A stretch of DNA of 64,000 nucleotides, taken from positions 45,352 to 109,351 of the forward strand of contig JAIXMR010000096.1 in assembly GCA_025677835.1 (NCBI GenBank), given 5' to 3'. Under the pieces are notes generated by a model. That model was given only the letters and a program-made list of their open reading frames with translations, ran no database searches and had not been told where the DNA came from. Positions 11,709 to 23,471 of this stretch are shown here, in pieces. Made by a program: the position numbers and the translations under genes. The stretch's first letter is position 1. Each line of letters opens with the position of its first letter. The DNA comes from Sporodiniella umbellata. Taxonomy: Eukaryota; Mucoromycota; Mucoromycetes; Mucorales; Rhizopodaceae.

Positions 11709-13120
11709 ATGAAGCTTCGATCTTCTAAAATCATTGGCGAAGAAAAAGGTTCAGAGTGTCCAGAAGAGTCACCTGAAAAGATGATAAAGGATTGCTTTCC
11801 TCCTTCGCCTTTTAAAAATAGAAAACATGCCTCCAATTTAGACAGGTAAAGATAAACAGAGTAAAGCAGGTTTTGTAACAACTGTTGCCATTTCTTGTTG
11901 AGAAAAATAAAAAAAGATGTATATTACCTTATAAAGACCCAAGATTAAAAGAGAGTCGACATAAAGAGCAGAATCCAGAGACTCGAAAGCTAGTATGTTA
12001 TATTCAGTCAGAGATGTTATGTGACCTTACAGCCGCTATGGACTACACGGATCTTTCGATTGATAAAGAAGGACCCTATGCTTTAAAATTCCAGTCGTCC
12101 CCCATGAGTGAAATTGGCCGCCGCATCTTATTAACGCGACATCCTCGACGCAAGTTGAGTCCAACGCCGATCAAAGTCTTGGACGCACCCGATCTCAAAG
12201 ATGACTTTTATCTCAACTTGGTCGATTGGGGAGTCAGCGACTGTTTGGCGATTGGACTGGGTTCAATCGTCTATCTCTGGAGTGTACACACAAGCAAAGT
12301 TGTAGAATTATGGGACGCAACACCAGATTCAATTGCCTCTGTTCGTTGGGCTCGGCGCGGTTGCTTTCTGGCGGTAGGAACACATCAGGGTCGCCTGTTG
12401 CTCTTTGACGCCCAGCAGCAACGTCTGATCCGAACCTGGCCATCCTGTTTCTCAGGAAGAATCAACAGCCTTGCATGGGCTTCGAATGTATTGAGTAGTG
12501 GTGGAAAGAAATGTACGGTCTACCACCACGATGTCCGGTCAGGCCGTCCGTACTTTCTTCAACTCAAAAGTCATACCCAGGAGATCTGTGGTCTTCAGTG
12601 GCATCCAGATGCACTATCCTTGGCTTCAGGCGGAAACGACAACATGCTACTTGTCTGGGATGCACGTCAAGCCTACCCTGTTTACCGCTGGGATCAACAT
12701 ATGGCAGCGGTCAAGGCCATCAGCTGGAGCCCTCATCAACGAAGCCATTTGGTGAGCGGCGGCGGAACATCGGACAAAACTATCAAATATTGGGACACAC
12801 TCACCGGCTCCTTGATACACTCTGTGCCCACTGGATCTCAAGTATGCAATCTTGCCTGGTCTCAGAACACAGACGAGGTGATATCTAGTCATGGTTATGC
12901 TGACCCAGCGCTTTCTTCTTCCAACGAAATCAATATCTGGAAATGGGATCGACGTCTCTGGACACTCTCAGGTCATAGCTCACGCGTACTCTACATGTCT
13001 TTAAGTACAGACGGAAATACGTTGGTGACAGGCTCTGCAGACGAAACGCTCATGTTCTGGGACTTGTTTCAAAAAGAGTATTGTTGTCAAAAGGCTCAAA
13101 AATTACCCTTTTTAAGATAG
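11709..13120 (+). CDS. Cdc20/Cdh1-family WD40 activator of the anaphase-promoting complex
   Basis: Two exons, 11709-11845 and 11917-13120, giving about 446 aa. The hallmark entry into the propeller, PTPIKVLDAPDLKDDFYLNL, is followed by the family's WD40 blades, each ending in a Trp-Asp-like pair (VYLWS, LLVWDARQ, IKYWDT, INIWKWD, LMFWDL). The blades recruit destruction-box substrates to the APC/C ubiquitin ligase. The N-terminus is short; the exon junction creates LDRCILPYKD, which resembles a degenerate C-box (usual core DRFIP or DRYIP). The protein ends in LPFLR, where the family normally ends in Ile-Arg. The short length and odd motifs suggest an Ama1-like or divergent Cdh1 paralogue. An additional upstream exon cannot be excluded, because an acceptor-like TATAG precedes the first Met. 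Confidence 0.85.
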
Positions 13121-13218
13121 TAAAACGTCACCTTGTATCACACGTCGTCTCTCTTTTTATTGTTTGTTTTGTTTTGTTTTAAGCTCGCTTTCTTTGTTTT
13201 CTGTATACATATTTATAG

Positions 13219-13689
13219 ATGACCCCTACGCAAGATTTATATGCAGGGCAATATCCACCGCCGCCACCACTGCTGCCTTCCGATCCATCGTTTGATCAGA
13301 TCAACCCAGTTCAACCTGATGAAGAAATGAATTTAAAAGAGTATTTATATGCCGAAAGAAGAGAAAAGCTCAGAAAGGAACAGCAGCAAGAGGCAGCTGC
13401 CCTGGACTGCCCTTCCGCAGTTAATAAAAACAGAGGCGTGTGTTGTTTTGGGGTTTCCTTCTTTGCCTGCTTTTGGACCCTTTTTTTGTTGGCCTTATTT
13501 TGGGCTGGCATTGCACTTATCATACTAGCAAAACATTTCATTGAAATAACATGTCAAAATGAATCTAGTTTATGTGGGGAAGTAAAGTATTATGGGATTC
13601 TCTATGGAGGTATTGTGCTTGCATGTGTGTCTGGTTTGAGTGTAGTGTGGCGAATCATACATTGGCTGAGCCGAAAGAAAAGAAATTGA
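13219..13689 (+). CDS. Unknown small protein with two membrane segments
   Basis: A single open frame of 156 aa. Residues 1-70 are soluble: a proline-rich start (YPPPPPLLPSD), then a charged helix rich in Arg/Glu/Gln (YAERREKLRKEQQQEAAAL). Two hydrophobic segments follow, one near 75-105 with a CCFGV start and one near 125-145, separated by a short loop with two cysteines (CQNESSLCG) that could form a disulphide in the lumen; the protein ends in a basic tail. I recognise no family. The ATG follows an acceptor-like TTTATAG directly, so a 5'UTR intron is possible. It lies 98 bp after the APC/C activator and is convergent with the G-patch gene, 45 bp away. Confidence 0.6.
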   Translation: MTPTQDLYAGQYPPPPPLLPSDPSFDQINPVQPDEEMNLKEYLYAERREKLRKEQQQEAAALDCPSAVNKNRGVCCFGVSFFACFWTLFLLALFWAGIALIILAKHFIEITCQNESSLCGEVKYYGILYGGIVLACVSGLSVVWRIIHWLSRKKRN

Positions 13690-13734
13690 AAAAGAAGAAA
13701 AGAAAACAATAAAAAAAAAAAAAACTAAACGTCT

Positions 13735-14646
13735 CTATTCTTTTTTAGCCTTCTTTTCTTTTTTAGCCTTCTTTTCTTTTTTAGCCTTTTTCTCTTTCTT
13801 TTCCTTTTTCTCTTTCTTTTCCTTTTTCTCTTTCTTTTCCTTTTTCTCTTTCTTTTCTTTCTTTTCCTCTTTCTTTGCCTTTTTTGCCTTTTTCTTTTCC
13901 TTTTTGTCTTCGGATCGCCTTCGTTTTTTGGTATCCAACGTATTCTCATCGTCTTCAGGAGAACGTACGTACTCCTTCATGACTCTCTTGAATTTCCCAG
14001 TCTGATCAACCAAGCCTCTTCCTCCTTTTCTAGCTGTACGGCCTTCACACGCAGCAAAGAGATCAGCATCTGAGATTTTGACGGAAAAGTCCTTTGTTTC
14101 GTCTAGATCATCATTTTCTCCATCGACCTCAGCTTTAGGCGCACTCTTTACAAAAGTACCATAGAGCGAGGCCGAGGCCAATTTCTGGGCGATACTGCCA
14201 TGAAGATCAGTAACACTATCCATCATATTACGCTGATCTGCCATGGAGCCCATGGAGGCAGGTTCTTTTTTTTCAACGGCTTGGCCCGTAGGTCGTTGTG
14301 TGGAAATGATACCTGTGGTCGATCGGCGGTCTTTAGCTTTGGTCTTGGCCACCACCTTGACTTGCCCACTCTCTTCTTTTTGAACAGAAACCGCATTGGC
14401 CCCTTTGTTATAAAGATGGTCCCACCAAGCAAATTCCCATTGGCCGCCGTTTACACCCACACCCTTCTTGTCGTTCTTGATAGAAACACTGATATGTTTG
14501 GCATTTCCGTCTTTTTCTTTACCAAGACCTTCACCTCTAAATACAAGCTCAATAAACCTGCTTCTCTCTTTATGCTTCTTTACTTACTTGGACCAGCCAA
14601 ATTTTTCAAGTTGAGATTGTGCAAATGATCCTTGCCACTTTTCCAT
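13735..14646 (-). CDS. G-patch nucleolar protein, GPATCH4-like
   Basis: Two exons on the minus strand, 14646-14588 and 14536-13735, giving about 286 aa. The N-terminal G-patch reads FGWSKGEGLGKEKDGNAKHI, followed by the block QWEFAWWDHLYNK that is diagnostic of the GPATCH4/Tma23-type family rather than of splicing G-patch proteins. G-patches commonly activate DEAH helicases; GPATCH4-type proteins are nucleolar and linked to rRNA processing (family knowledge). The last 65 or so residues are almost pure Lys/Glu/Ala repeats (KKEKKEKK and KKAKKE units), a nucleolar-type basic tail encoded by a CTTTTT/CTTTCTTTT repeat. The 51-nt intron sits inside the G-patch. Confidence 0.87.
13740..13900. repeat. 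Pyrimidine-rich coding minisatellite (Lys/Glu tail of the G-patch protein)
   Basis: On the plus strand this is an almost uninterrupted CT-rich repeat with units of 9-18 bp such as TTCTTTTTTAGCC and TTTTTCTCTTTC. It encodes the lysine tail on the minus strand. Unit number is likely to vary between strains, and the read-through on other frames gives spurious Arg/Lys-rich frames. Confidence 0.8.
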
Positions 14647-14776
14647 TGTTAATTCAAAAAGCAAGAAAAAAAAAAATTAAATAAATTTTTTCGTTTTGAC
14701 AGATAAATAATTTTTTTCTCTCTCTCTGCCAATAAGAATAAAGGCTTTCTTTTATTTTAATATTAGGATCTTGTTA

Positions 14777-16784
14777 TTATTTTGAAGAATATTTTTTCTT
14801 TGATTTCAATTTATATTCAAGAGGGATATCATCGTTATGCTCTAGCACTGCACGAGCCATGAATCCCAAAAACCGCTGGCCATATTGGGATGGTTTGACA
14901 GCTGAAATGCCATATTTGTCTTTGGTAGTGATGGATTTAAAAACATGTTCTGATTTCTTCTTGATGTCATAAGGAGTAAGGATATCGATAATGCCCAGAG
15001 AGTAAAGGACGGGTAAAGGGCGGTTTTCTTCATCTGTTGCTTGGAATCCGCTATCGTCTGCATAAAATACACAGTTACGACGTCTATAGAAAGAACTTTG
15101 AATACAGGTGCCTTTCAAAATACACTATATGTTTGTTTTTCTTACTCTTGAGCGTCATCAGGTAATTGAGAGACATCAAGTCTATGAGGATTGGCTTCTA
15201 GAATTGCTTCTCTCACTACTTGAGCTTTACTAGATCGATGTCTCATAAGTGTGATTCGACGTTGGATGGATTTTGTGTTTGGATGAAAGGTTTGAAGTGT
15301 CGAATCTCTTACGTTGTCTCGATTACCACGCAACATATCATGAATGCCAACCAGCAGACTATAGTCCATGATATTAAGTTGGGATAATAACTAACGATAA
15401 AATGCATAAGAGACAAACTTCACTTCTTTTTTTCGTCAAGACTTACAGTAACATCGCGAACTAATTGATTGATAAACATCTTTCTTTTCTTGGGTCCCAG
15501 CTGAAGCTTTCTTTGTTTGGATTCCCAGTTCAAGTCTTTCATCACCGCATAAGGGTTCTTGAGCACCTCTTCCTCTGGTAAAAGTCGACCCAGGGTGGAT
15601 CCCTAGAAAAAGATGAGTGCGTGGTGTGCGTGGAAGGCTTTACCTTTAAATCGTATGTTTCATGGATATCTTTACTAGGAGGAAACACGTTGCTCATGAC
15701 GACAAAGTGTATTTTTTTCCCATGAGGTAGTTTAATTCGATGTAAGCCATAGTATCGACATAGGAGAGTGCTTGGGTTGTCGTTGATATGCTATGGATAT
15801 TTATGGGTTAAAAGAGACGGAGAAAGAAAAAAGGAGAATAATTTACGTTGTAATAATCTTTCAGAATGTTTCTCATAAATTTGTGCTCAGTATAGTGAAT
15901 TGTCTTGATAATAAATCGATAATCTCTAGAGTAATAAAAGAAACTTCCGCTTTTTCCTGGCGAGCCCAATTCAGATAGAATATATTTGCTCGTCAAAGAA
16001 ATCTAGAGTAGAAAAAAAGAAGGCTATTTTATCAATACCAAATGAAAAAGGGCACTCTCTTTTGCTTTACCAGGTAATCAGCGGGATCCACACCGAACTT
16101 TTCTCTTAGATGGCGAAATACCCAAGGTGCATAATCTTTAAATTTAAAATCATATTTAGCACCAGGTGTCAGCTCATCACCGGTCACGTCAAAAGCCAAT
16201 TTGTGAGCTGATAAAAAATCCTCATCTATAACCTTTCTATCGATTTTAGCGGTGACTCTGCTGACAGCGATACGAATGCCTGTGAGCATATTGTACATCA
16301 AAACATAATTTCGATGGCCTTCTGAAATCCGGGTACCCATTAAGACCTTATCATCATCGTCCTGCAATAATCGAGAGAGTCTTTTGAAAGTACTCTTTCG
16401 ATGGGTCAATTCCTTTTGTAATTCCTCTGATCTTTTCATCAAATCTACTTTTTCCTTGTCTTCTATCTGTTGTCGAACGGATTTCAGTGGATAGCCTGTG
16501 GAGTAGTGGCGTGACATGGGCGGGGCCTTTTTGGCTGGGCTGCTAGGATCTTTGTCAATTGAAGTGGTCGAGTACCTTTTCAAAATAGAGGATTTCAAAA
16601 CTTCCTCATTGTTCTCAGGAACGATTGGATCTTCTTCAGTTACTGTCGTACGAGTGTAGTCGTCGCTATTCGTGGCAGGAATAGGAGGTGTTGTAATTGA
16701 GTGTAGGTCCACATTACTATATTCCACAGGCTTCGTTTGATATACGCCGCTATCCTCTGAACTATATCTTGTCATTGCCGACAT
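14777..16784 (-). CDS. MSS4: Phosphatidylinositol-4-phosphate 5-kinase (Mss4-type)
   Basis: Six exons on the minus strand: 16784-16071, 16002-15847, 15790-15644, 15602-15447, 15390-15146 and 15083-14777; phases agree; about 574 aa. The N-terminal 100 residues are disordered and rich in Ser/Thr. The PIPK core includes the ATP-binding stretch [20 protein letters not shown], the catalytic-loop core [12 protein letters not shown] (split from its upstream part by an intron), and the distal IIDILTPYD and [10 protein letters not shown]. The enzyme makes PI(4,5)P2 at the plasma membrane, controlling actin and exocytosis. The protein stops soon after the core ([11 protein letters not shown]). The exon 5/6 junction was chosen because it restores [12 protein letters not shown]; a nearer AG at 15104 would leave an intron of only about 41 nt and the wrong phase. 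Confidence 0.9.
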
Positions 16785-16990
16785 ACTTGTTGTCTAAAGG
16801 AAACCGGGCAAATAATAACAAAAAAAAAAAAAGCAAGAACTTTTATTGTTTTCTTAATATAGGAAAGAGAAAGAAAAGAGTACTACAAAAATAAATATTT
16901 ATTTTATTAGGTTATGGACGGATATAGATTTTGAATCTGAATTTTAATATAATAATAAACTAAATTTATTAGATATTCTTTTTTTCTATA
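16785..16990. other. Gap between the PIP5K promoter and transposon debris
   Basis: A/T-rich; it holds the PIP5K 5' leader region with an A tract near 16820-16832. No coding signal seen. Confidence 0.5.
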
Positions 16991-16999
16991 GCGCCAACA

Positions 17000-17570
17000 T
17001 AAGACCAATGGAATAAAAACGTCTGCGATGAAAACACTACTATCAAATAGCATTGACAGAAACACGTAGTTGCATATTGGCTATAAATTGTTTCAAACAA
17101 TAACGTTCAAAAGCGCCTTTATTGAAGATTTGTAGGAAAGTGCAATTGTCTTGCTACAATACCAATGGGAGTTACACTACTGCACCAAAGGATGAATCAA
17201 AGTTTTCTAGAGAAAAAGCACTATTAAGGTGACAATAAATATGGTTTTTGGGCTTTAGGTGGTGTGGAAAGGATACTAAAAAAAAGAGACTGTTCTCGAC
17301 AGAAACTCTTTTAAACATTACAGCACAACATGTTTTTCCTGATTCGGTTGTTTACGTTGACCTATAAAAAGACCTTATCTCTTTGTGTAAGTTGGAATAC
17401 GCCCTTGAGATAATGGATCATGAGAAAGAACACGTTACAGACGAGACTGTGAATACCAACACTGTTTAAGAAACACGAAACAGTGGATGCGAACATGAAG
17501 ATGTTTTTGAAAAGTTTCTTGAATAAATTTGTATGAAGACTAAATAAATAAATAAAAACCTATGGAATAG
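17000..17570 (+). pseudogene. Decayed Merlin/IS1595 (ISXO2-like) transposase relic
   Basis: Fragments in shifting frames preserve the family's landmarks: DESKFSREKA near 17194-17223 (the first catalytic Asp in a D-E-S-K-F context), a VFGL..GGVER-like stretch, then QHVFPDSVVYVDL, CKLEYALEIMDHEKEHVTDE and VNTNTV (the motif that usually reads VNHSK.FVD..TG..TNT). Several stops and frame changes show it is dead. The assignment rests on remembered ISXO2-like transposase motifs and should be confirmed by a profile search. Confidence 0.55.
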
Positions 17571-17616
17571 ATTCTTTGATTTGTGATAAAACGCCCCTTT
17601 TTGTTCCCTTTATTAT

Positions 17617-18990
17617 TACAGTAAACCCAGCATCAAATTGCGGAATTAGAAAAAATAATAGCGGGAAATAAATGTTCAAAGTGCGGCTTTTTCAAAAATC
17701 AAATCGCGGTTTTTTGTGAACTGAAATTGCGGTAAAGCGGAAGGGGTTTATATGCTTATAGGAGTTCTTTATTTCTATGCTCTTCGAACTGATTACATGA
17801 GTATTGTATAAAGGCTTATAAATATTGGGTAAGAGAATTGTTGCATACATATGAAGCTCTTGTCTTAAGATTTTCATCATTAGAAAACGTTCTTTACAAC
17901 AGACCAAAATTGCTCAATTGGGTTTAGCTCGGGTGAATATGGGGGCATACATATGCCTATAATTTCTTGAAGTGATCAATTCGTCAATACCACTATATGT
18001 ATGAGTAGGTACATTGTCCACAACAATACAAAAGCCGTTCATAAGAGGGTTCATATCCATTTCATCAGGGTTTCTTGAATAAAAACTAAATGGTGGCTGG
18101 TTTTGATGCTTTTTGGCTCTTTAACATTTGGTATGTGCTTTCTTTTTCTTCCAATGCTGTCAATTCTACGTTGTTTAGAATTTTTTGCCACTCTAATCTC
18201 AATGTCTGCTACCCTATTGCACTGATAGCACTCAATATTGTATAGGAGGTTGCTTTGGTCGATTTGGTTTCTACAATTACCGGCATACCAACTGTGGATC
18301 AGGCTGAAGTTAGGCGCATATTCATGTCAAATCCATTTTCATCCACAACAACACAATTAGAAAGATAGTCAATATCAGTTGATGTCCAGCGCTCTACCCA
18401 TTCAAAGCACTGTCGAGGTTTATCTTCAGATTTTTGTTCAGTAGGATCTAATGCAGCTCTTTTGAGCGAAAAATTGCATTCAGTTTTTATAAAGTTACGT
18501 GTACTAATTTCTTTCAAACTGAAATTCTCAAACGACTTTGTCAAACTGTCAACAAAATCTACAACACGTGTTTGAAGGTTTTGATCGTATAGATTAATAG
18601 TATACTCTTTATGCTCTTGCTACAATATTCCAGTTTTTTGCTCGTCCTTATTCATTTGCTTCACAAAAATACCACAATCAGGCCCATCCCTAATTCTTTT
18701 AGCCCATAGGAGCCTTATACAACTTTACTTGCAAATAGTACAGAAAAAATACCTTCTGGTCAGGGAAATGTATTTTGTAGCTTTTTCCGCTTTTTTGTTG
18801 GCTCATTCTTTTGTTCTTATAGCCACTTCAATCATTGTCTCATCTAGCTCGCCTGACATCCATTCTTGTTCAGGTGGTTGAGCCTGTTGGTGTTTTTGCA
18901 ACGTTAAAGTTTCCAAATAAAAAGAATCAATTTCCTTATTCCATTCCATAGCATCTTTTTCATATTCGCCATGAATCTTTCCTTGTCTGT
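17617..18990 (-). pseudogene. Decayed Tc1/IS630-type DDE transposase, copy 1
   Basis: On the minus strand, from 5' to 3': a residual N-terminal part near 18990-18560; a frame at 18544-18299 with the first catalytic Asp in CVVVDENGFDMNMR; the second Asp in CIVVDNVPTHTYSGI near 18030; a one-base frameshift; and the Glu region PPYSPELNPIEQFW near 17955-17905. The order and motifs match the copy at 29.7-31.4 kb (there IDEAGFHINMR, VMDNASTHKS, PPYSPELNPIEQFW). The Asp/Asp/Glu residues remain, but stops and frameshifts make it inactive. At 17617-17628 there is TACAGTAAACCC, a plausible Tc1-type terminal sequence; I did not find its inverted partner. Confidence 0.7.
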
Positions 18991-21565
18991 TTTCGTAGAA
19001 ACAGTATGTACTCGTGTTAGCTTTAGAATAGTGATAAAAGAAAAGAGAGACATAAAAAAAAGTTACTGCAATTTAATTTGTTTAAAACACATCTCTTTTT
19101 GTAAGCATCTATCCTAATATTAAAGTAGTATGTTTAATATAACCCAAAGGATCCTACACACTTTAGTGATGTAAGGTGTCAATTATGTCTTTTCAAATGG
19201 GTTTCCTCTGCCATGAAAAAACTTTAACAGGCACAAAAGCCATTCTTCTTTTTAAAAACCAATTTAAACGTTAAATTATTTTGATAGCAGAATATAGTTT
19301 TTATGTATTTATATGCATCTAGTAACAGATGTAATGTTAGAGCATATATATATTGTGGTAGAGGCAGAATGGGGGTAACTTTATTCATTTAAAACTATAA
19401 TGCCCAGTAGTGTTTTTGCGCTTCCTATTTTTCTTTTTTTCCAATATGAGCATAAACTAGGCAGCTCAATATTACAAGCTGATCCGTTTATTTCAAGGGA
19501 TAAATTAGCTTCAAGTAACTGGTTGAATTGGTTTCAAATTTAAAAATGGATGAACTTTTCAAAAAATAAACAATCAAAGCTCAAAAAGCGACCAACTGAG
19601 GCTTAAAAAAGTGATCAAGTTTCTCAAAAAAGTGACCAATTGACGGCAGAAATACAATATGCTAAATTTAAAATAAGTTTCGAGTCGGACTTAAAATACG
19701 AAATAAGATTGGGACCAAGTGCCGTAGCGGCCGTTTAAATCTAACAGAGTCTGCAGGCAATAGTAATCTGGCCTTATTCTCTATAAAAGAACAAGACACA
19801 TAGCAAGTCGTTTTAAAATAACTACAAGCCATTTGTCTTCTGTTAAGGTGGTAATGTAGCTACCAACTATTTCAACAAGAAAAGGTATTGGTATTAAAGA
19901 ATTAGAAGGAAACAAAGCTTTTTTATGCAACACAAAAAACTTAAAGACCAACAGTTACCCTCAACCTTCTTTTGACAATCAAGGTGATGTTTTTTTCTAG
20001 ACGAGCAAAATACAAAAGAGACATACATATGGATCCCAAAGAGGTTATTAAAGACTTTCAAAAGGTGTATGAGAAAAAAACAGGACCTATCCAGTACAGA
20101 TATAACCCTTTCTTTTTGGAGTACCAGTAGCACCTCCATTTGTATTTGCGCATAAAAGCGAATTCAAAACCAGCCATTTTATGGGTCAAGTTCTTACTAG
20201 GCACTCTGTACTTGCCACAAGGTAGTATTGAAAATAGGAGAGGAAGCACAAAGTAATGTATGGATTAATTAATGGGACTATTGGTAACAATCTTTGCGAA
20301 AAAGGGAGTTAAATGTGCTGAGTGTTTGTCCCAACGCTCTAGTCTGCAAGGTAAAATGAGGCTAGCTTTAGCAAATGCTTTGGGGTTACATACATTACAC
20401 ACTTCCTGTTCAATTCAGCATTCATTTAGCTCTTCCTCCTCTTAGCTTCCCTCAAAATATCAATATGGGAATTACTGCTTGTACTTTCCTTTTGCTCAAG
20501 CAAACTTTGTATCTATTTAAAGAAACAAATACAGTGCATTCTATTGGACTAAAAAAATATCCTATTTGAAGTCATAAAGACGTCAAAAGCCTAGAAACAG
20601 ATGATTTTTTTATAAACATAAAAACAAGCTAGTAAGACATCATTAGGGCTTAAAAATAGACAAATTGGGTCATGGTTTTTTTTTTTTTGTCAAATCCAGC
20701 TATTTGGTATCTGAATAGGTAAAAAAAGGGGGCATACCGTGTTCTAATTCTATTAAGTTGCGGTTTCAGTTAAAGGGCTCTAAAGTCGCAAGGTTTATAA
20801 CGTTGTTCTCACTTCTTCAAGAATAGTCTATCCTAGAATAGTACAAAGAAAATACAATTGTAGTCATTGATAACAACCATGGATAAAAAGACATGTCTCC
20901 AATTTAGCACTACTTAATATCCTATTGGCAGACAGTGGTGATTTACGGTAGAAAGTCTGTTTTTAAAACGAAGCAAACTCTGCAGTGCTTGGCGTGTTAC
21001 CTCTAACAACAGCTTTATCTTTTACAAGGAAAATTGAGCTTATGACGCTTTGGTTTGAAATCCTATCATTTATTTCGGGCCAAGTTATTGCAGACGTTAG
21101 GTGGGCCCAGAGACTGCCAAACTTTTGAACGACTTTAACGGTATGTAGAGTCTTGGTTTATAAAATCAACCAAGTTCAATTTTTTTTCTTATTACAAAGG
21201 TTGCACAGTACTACTCTTTAACATCTGATCCAATTCTCTTTCGCTTTAAACGACGATCAGTTCAAGCAAACGATAATAATGTAATTTAGAAAAGGCTTTT
21301 TTTATTCCTTAATAAAAACGTACACTTTCAAGCTGCAAATATAAGCTTTGGTAATCGCTCTACAGACTTTCTTTTTTTTTTTTTGGAATCCTCCAAAAAA
21401 AGAAAGAGCCATTGCAGGTCTGAGTCGAACCAGTTCAGTTTGGGTTTAATTTGCTTTTTTTTTTTTTTTTGTCTTTTATATATACAAAAAAAGGCACTCT
21501 TTTTTGCAGAAAAGATAACAGCCGTTATAAATAAACACACATACCTTTTTTAACTGTATATAGTC
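18991..21565. other. 2.6-kb region with no gene recognised
   Basis: A/T-rich sequence after the dead transposase. A minus-strand frame at 20058-20249 is protein-like (LPCGKYRVPSKNLTHKMAGF, then FAFMRKYKWRCYWY), and a plus-strand bit near 20300-20350 has a CxxC-like AECLSQRSS, but neither joins other exons. This is probably further transposon debris. The last 250 bp before 21566 are the likely promoter of the Sec2-type gene, with T tracts near 21370 and 21458. Confidence 0.45.
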
Positions 21566-23350
21566 ATGACAAATGAAACGGCAGAGATACAAGACAGCTC
21601 ATTGCCTGCTAACGATCGATCTGTGACACCGAAAGAGATTGCCAACATCTATTCACATTTACAAACTATGATTGGAGCTGTTCCAAAATCACCACGACTT
21701 TTGGATGAGAGCTGGCAACGCCCCTTATTCCCTGTGACACCTACGCATTCCTCGACCATGAAGGCACGGAAGCCAGATTGCGCTTGTCAACATATTCTTG
21801 TTTCCAAAGACTCACAACACTGTGCTCTGTGCGACCAGAGGATACCCATCTTGTCGGAGCTCCATGAGGAAAAGGACGAGCGAAGGCAGGCGCTCGAGGT
21901 ATGCCAACAGGCCCTAAAGGTAGAAACCGACCGAGCAAAGACATTGGAACAAGACCTGACCCTGCTAAACAAGCGATGTGAGGAAACCACTCAAAAGTTA
22001 TATGAGCGAACCGAGAGACAAAACACACTTGAAAAAGAACTGGCCCAACTCCACCTGAAATACAAACAGGAACAGACCGAATCCAAAAAAGCGCACAAGG
22101 CCAAGGCTGATGTGGAAAATGAACTCGAGGATCTCTCACAGAAACTGTTTGAGGAAGCAAACCGGATGGTCGCTCGCGAAAAACGAGAAAAACATCAGAT
22201 TGAGACCCAGTTGAAACATGTACAGAACGAACTTAAGAGCTGCAGGGAGCAGATGGAAACGGAAGAGATGCTTCTTCAGGAACTCAAAAAGAAAATGGCT
22301 GAAAAGAAAAAAAGAGGGCCTTCACTGGATAACAATAGTAGTGATAGCAATGACGATACGAGCGATACGCGTTCTATACTATCTGAAGAATACAGCGTGG
22401 AAAAGAAAGCCGCTCAAGACCTGACGGATCTGTTACAGAACAAAGTAAGAAAGGAAGAAAGGGTTGAGCCCTGGGTACTGCAAGAATTTCAAGATCTGGT
22501 CGAAGCAGGAGAGTCGATTACAATCCGTAAGCTTCATTCGCTACCGTACATGAAACAGAGCCTGGTAGAGGATATCGAGCCTTGCTTGAGGTTTGGTCCC
22601 CATAACCGCCTGTCACCTAAAAAGCTTTACGAGGCCATGCTTTTGAATACTTGTTTTATCGAGGAAGCCCCTTATGGTTTTGCGCAAGATCAAGGCAAAC
22701 GGCCTTTGGAAGAAACCTTAAAAGTATCAGCGGCTAAAAGTATGATTTGGGAACGCCTATCATCGGCCTCGCATCCGATACATTCACACTGGACAGGATG
22801 TCAAGCATGTGGAAAAGAAACAGCTCAGCTTCCGTATCGATTTAAGATCTCCATGCTTGACGATTGGGCGTGTGTAGATCGATACTGTCGAGATCGGCTC
22901 GTATCCGTTTGCGAATTTTATACCTTTATTAGAAATATCCGACAAGGTTACTACAATGGCCGTAGTATTCCTCAACTCTATCAAGAAGCAGTCAGGTTAA
23001 AGCTACAAATGTTCTATGCCAGGTAAAAAAAAAAAAGATTTTTTTTTTTTTTTTAGCTTTGTATTGTCATTCTGTGTTAAATACGATTTTTAAATAGAGT
23101 AGGCACACTTTCCCAAACATTGCATAGTATGGGAAATAAAGAGGACGCTATCGGACATGCTTCTGGTCCTAATATGATAATTCCACCTGTGGGCAGAGAT
23201 GACGAGAGCAGCCAAAGCTCCCGTTCGAACTTGAGTAGTAACAATAGTACATCTTCATTAAACGAATCAATTCAAAGTCAAAATCAGACTCGTGAAACAC
23301 TCACCGAAAACTGGACTCACCCAGGAAACTCAGTCTGGAAAAACCTATAA
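21566..23350 (+). CDS. SEC2: Sec2-type guanine nucleotide exchange factor for a Sec4/Rab8-like GTPase
   Basis: Two exons, 21566-23022 and 23098-23350, giving about 569 aa. After a disordered start, a Cys-rich segment (CACQH, later CALCDQR) precedes a long coiled coil (about 95-235). Inside it lies the Sec2 signature, here ELEDLSQKLFEEANRMVARE, which in the family contacts the Rab. A Ser/Asp-rich linker follows. Residues about 295-485 form a folded C-terminal region with CQAC and FYTFIRNIRQGYY, seen in fungal Sec2 and Rabin-type proteins. Exon 2 supplies an Ser/Asn-rich tail. Sec2 activates the exocytic Rab on secretory vesicles at growing tips. The intron has an A tract and a T tract next to each other. 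Confidence 0.87.
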
Positions 23351-23471
23351 AAATGACACTCCATATTAATTTATTTAAAATAAAACAAAAAGCAAGCGCA
23401 CTGTGTTTTTTAATTTTTTCTTTTTTATTTATTTATTCTTTTTTTTTTTTTTTTTAAGGAAAAAATTCTAC

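Noticed and set aside
13725..13949. Arg/Lys-rich frame on the minus strand
   Set aside because: It is an alternate-frame reading of the repeat that encodes the G-patch protein's lysine tail.
15084..15145. Shorter intron in the PIP5K gene ending at a nearer AG
   Set aside because: The phase would be wrong and the intron too short; the 62-nt intron restores the family sequence.
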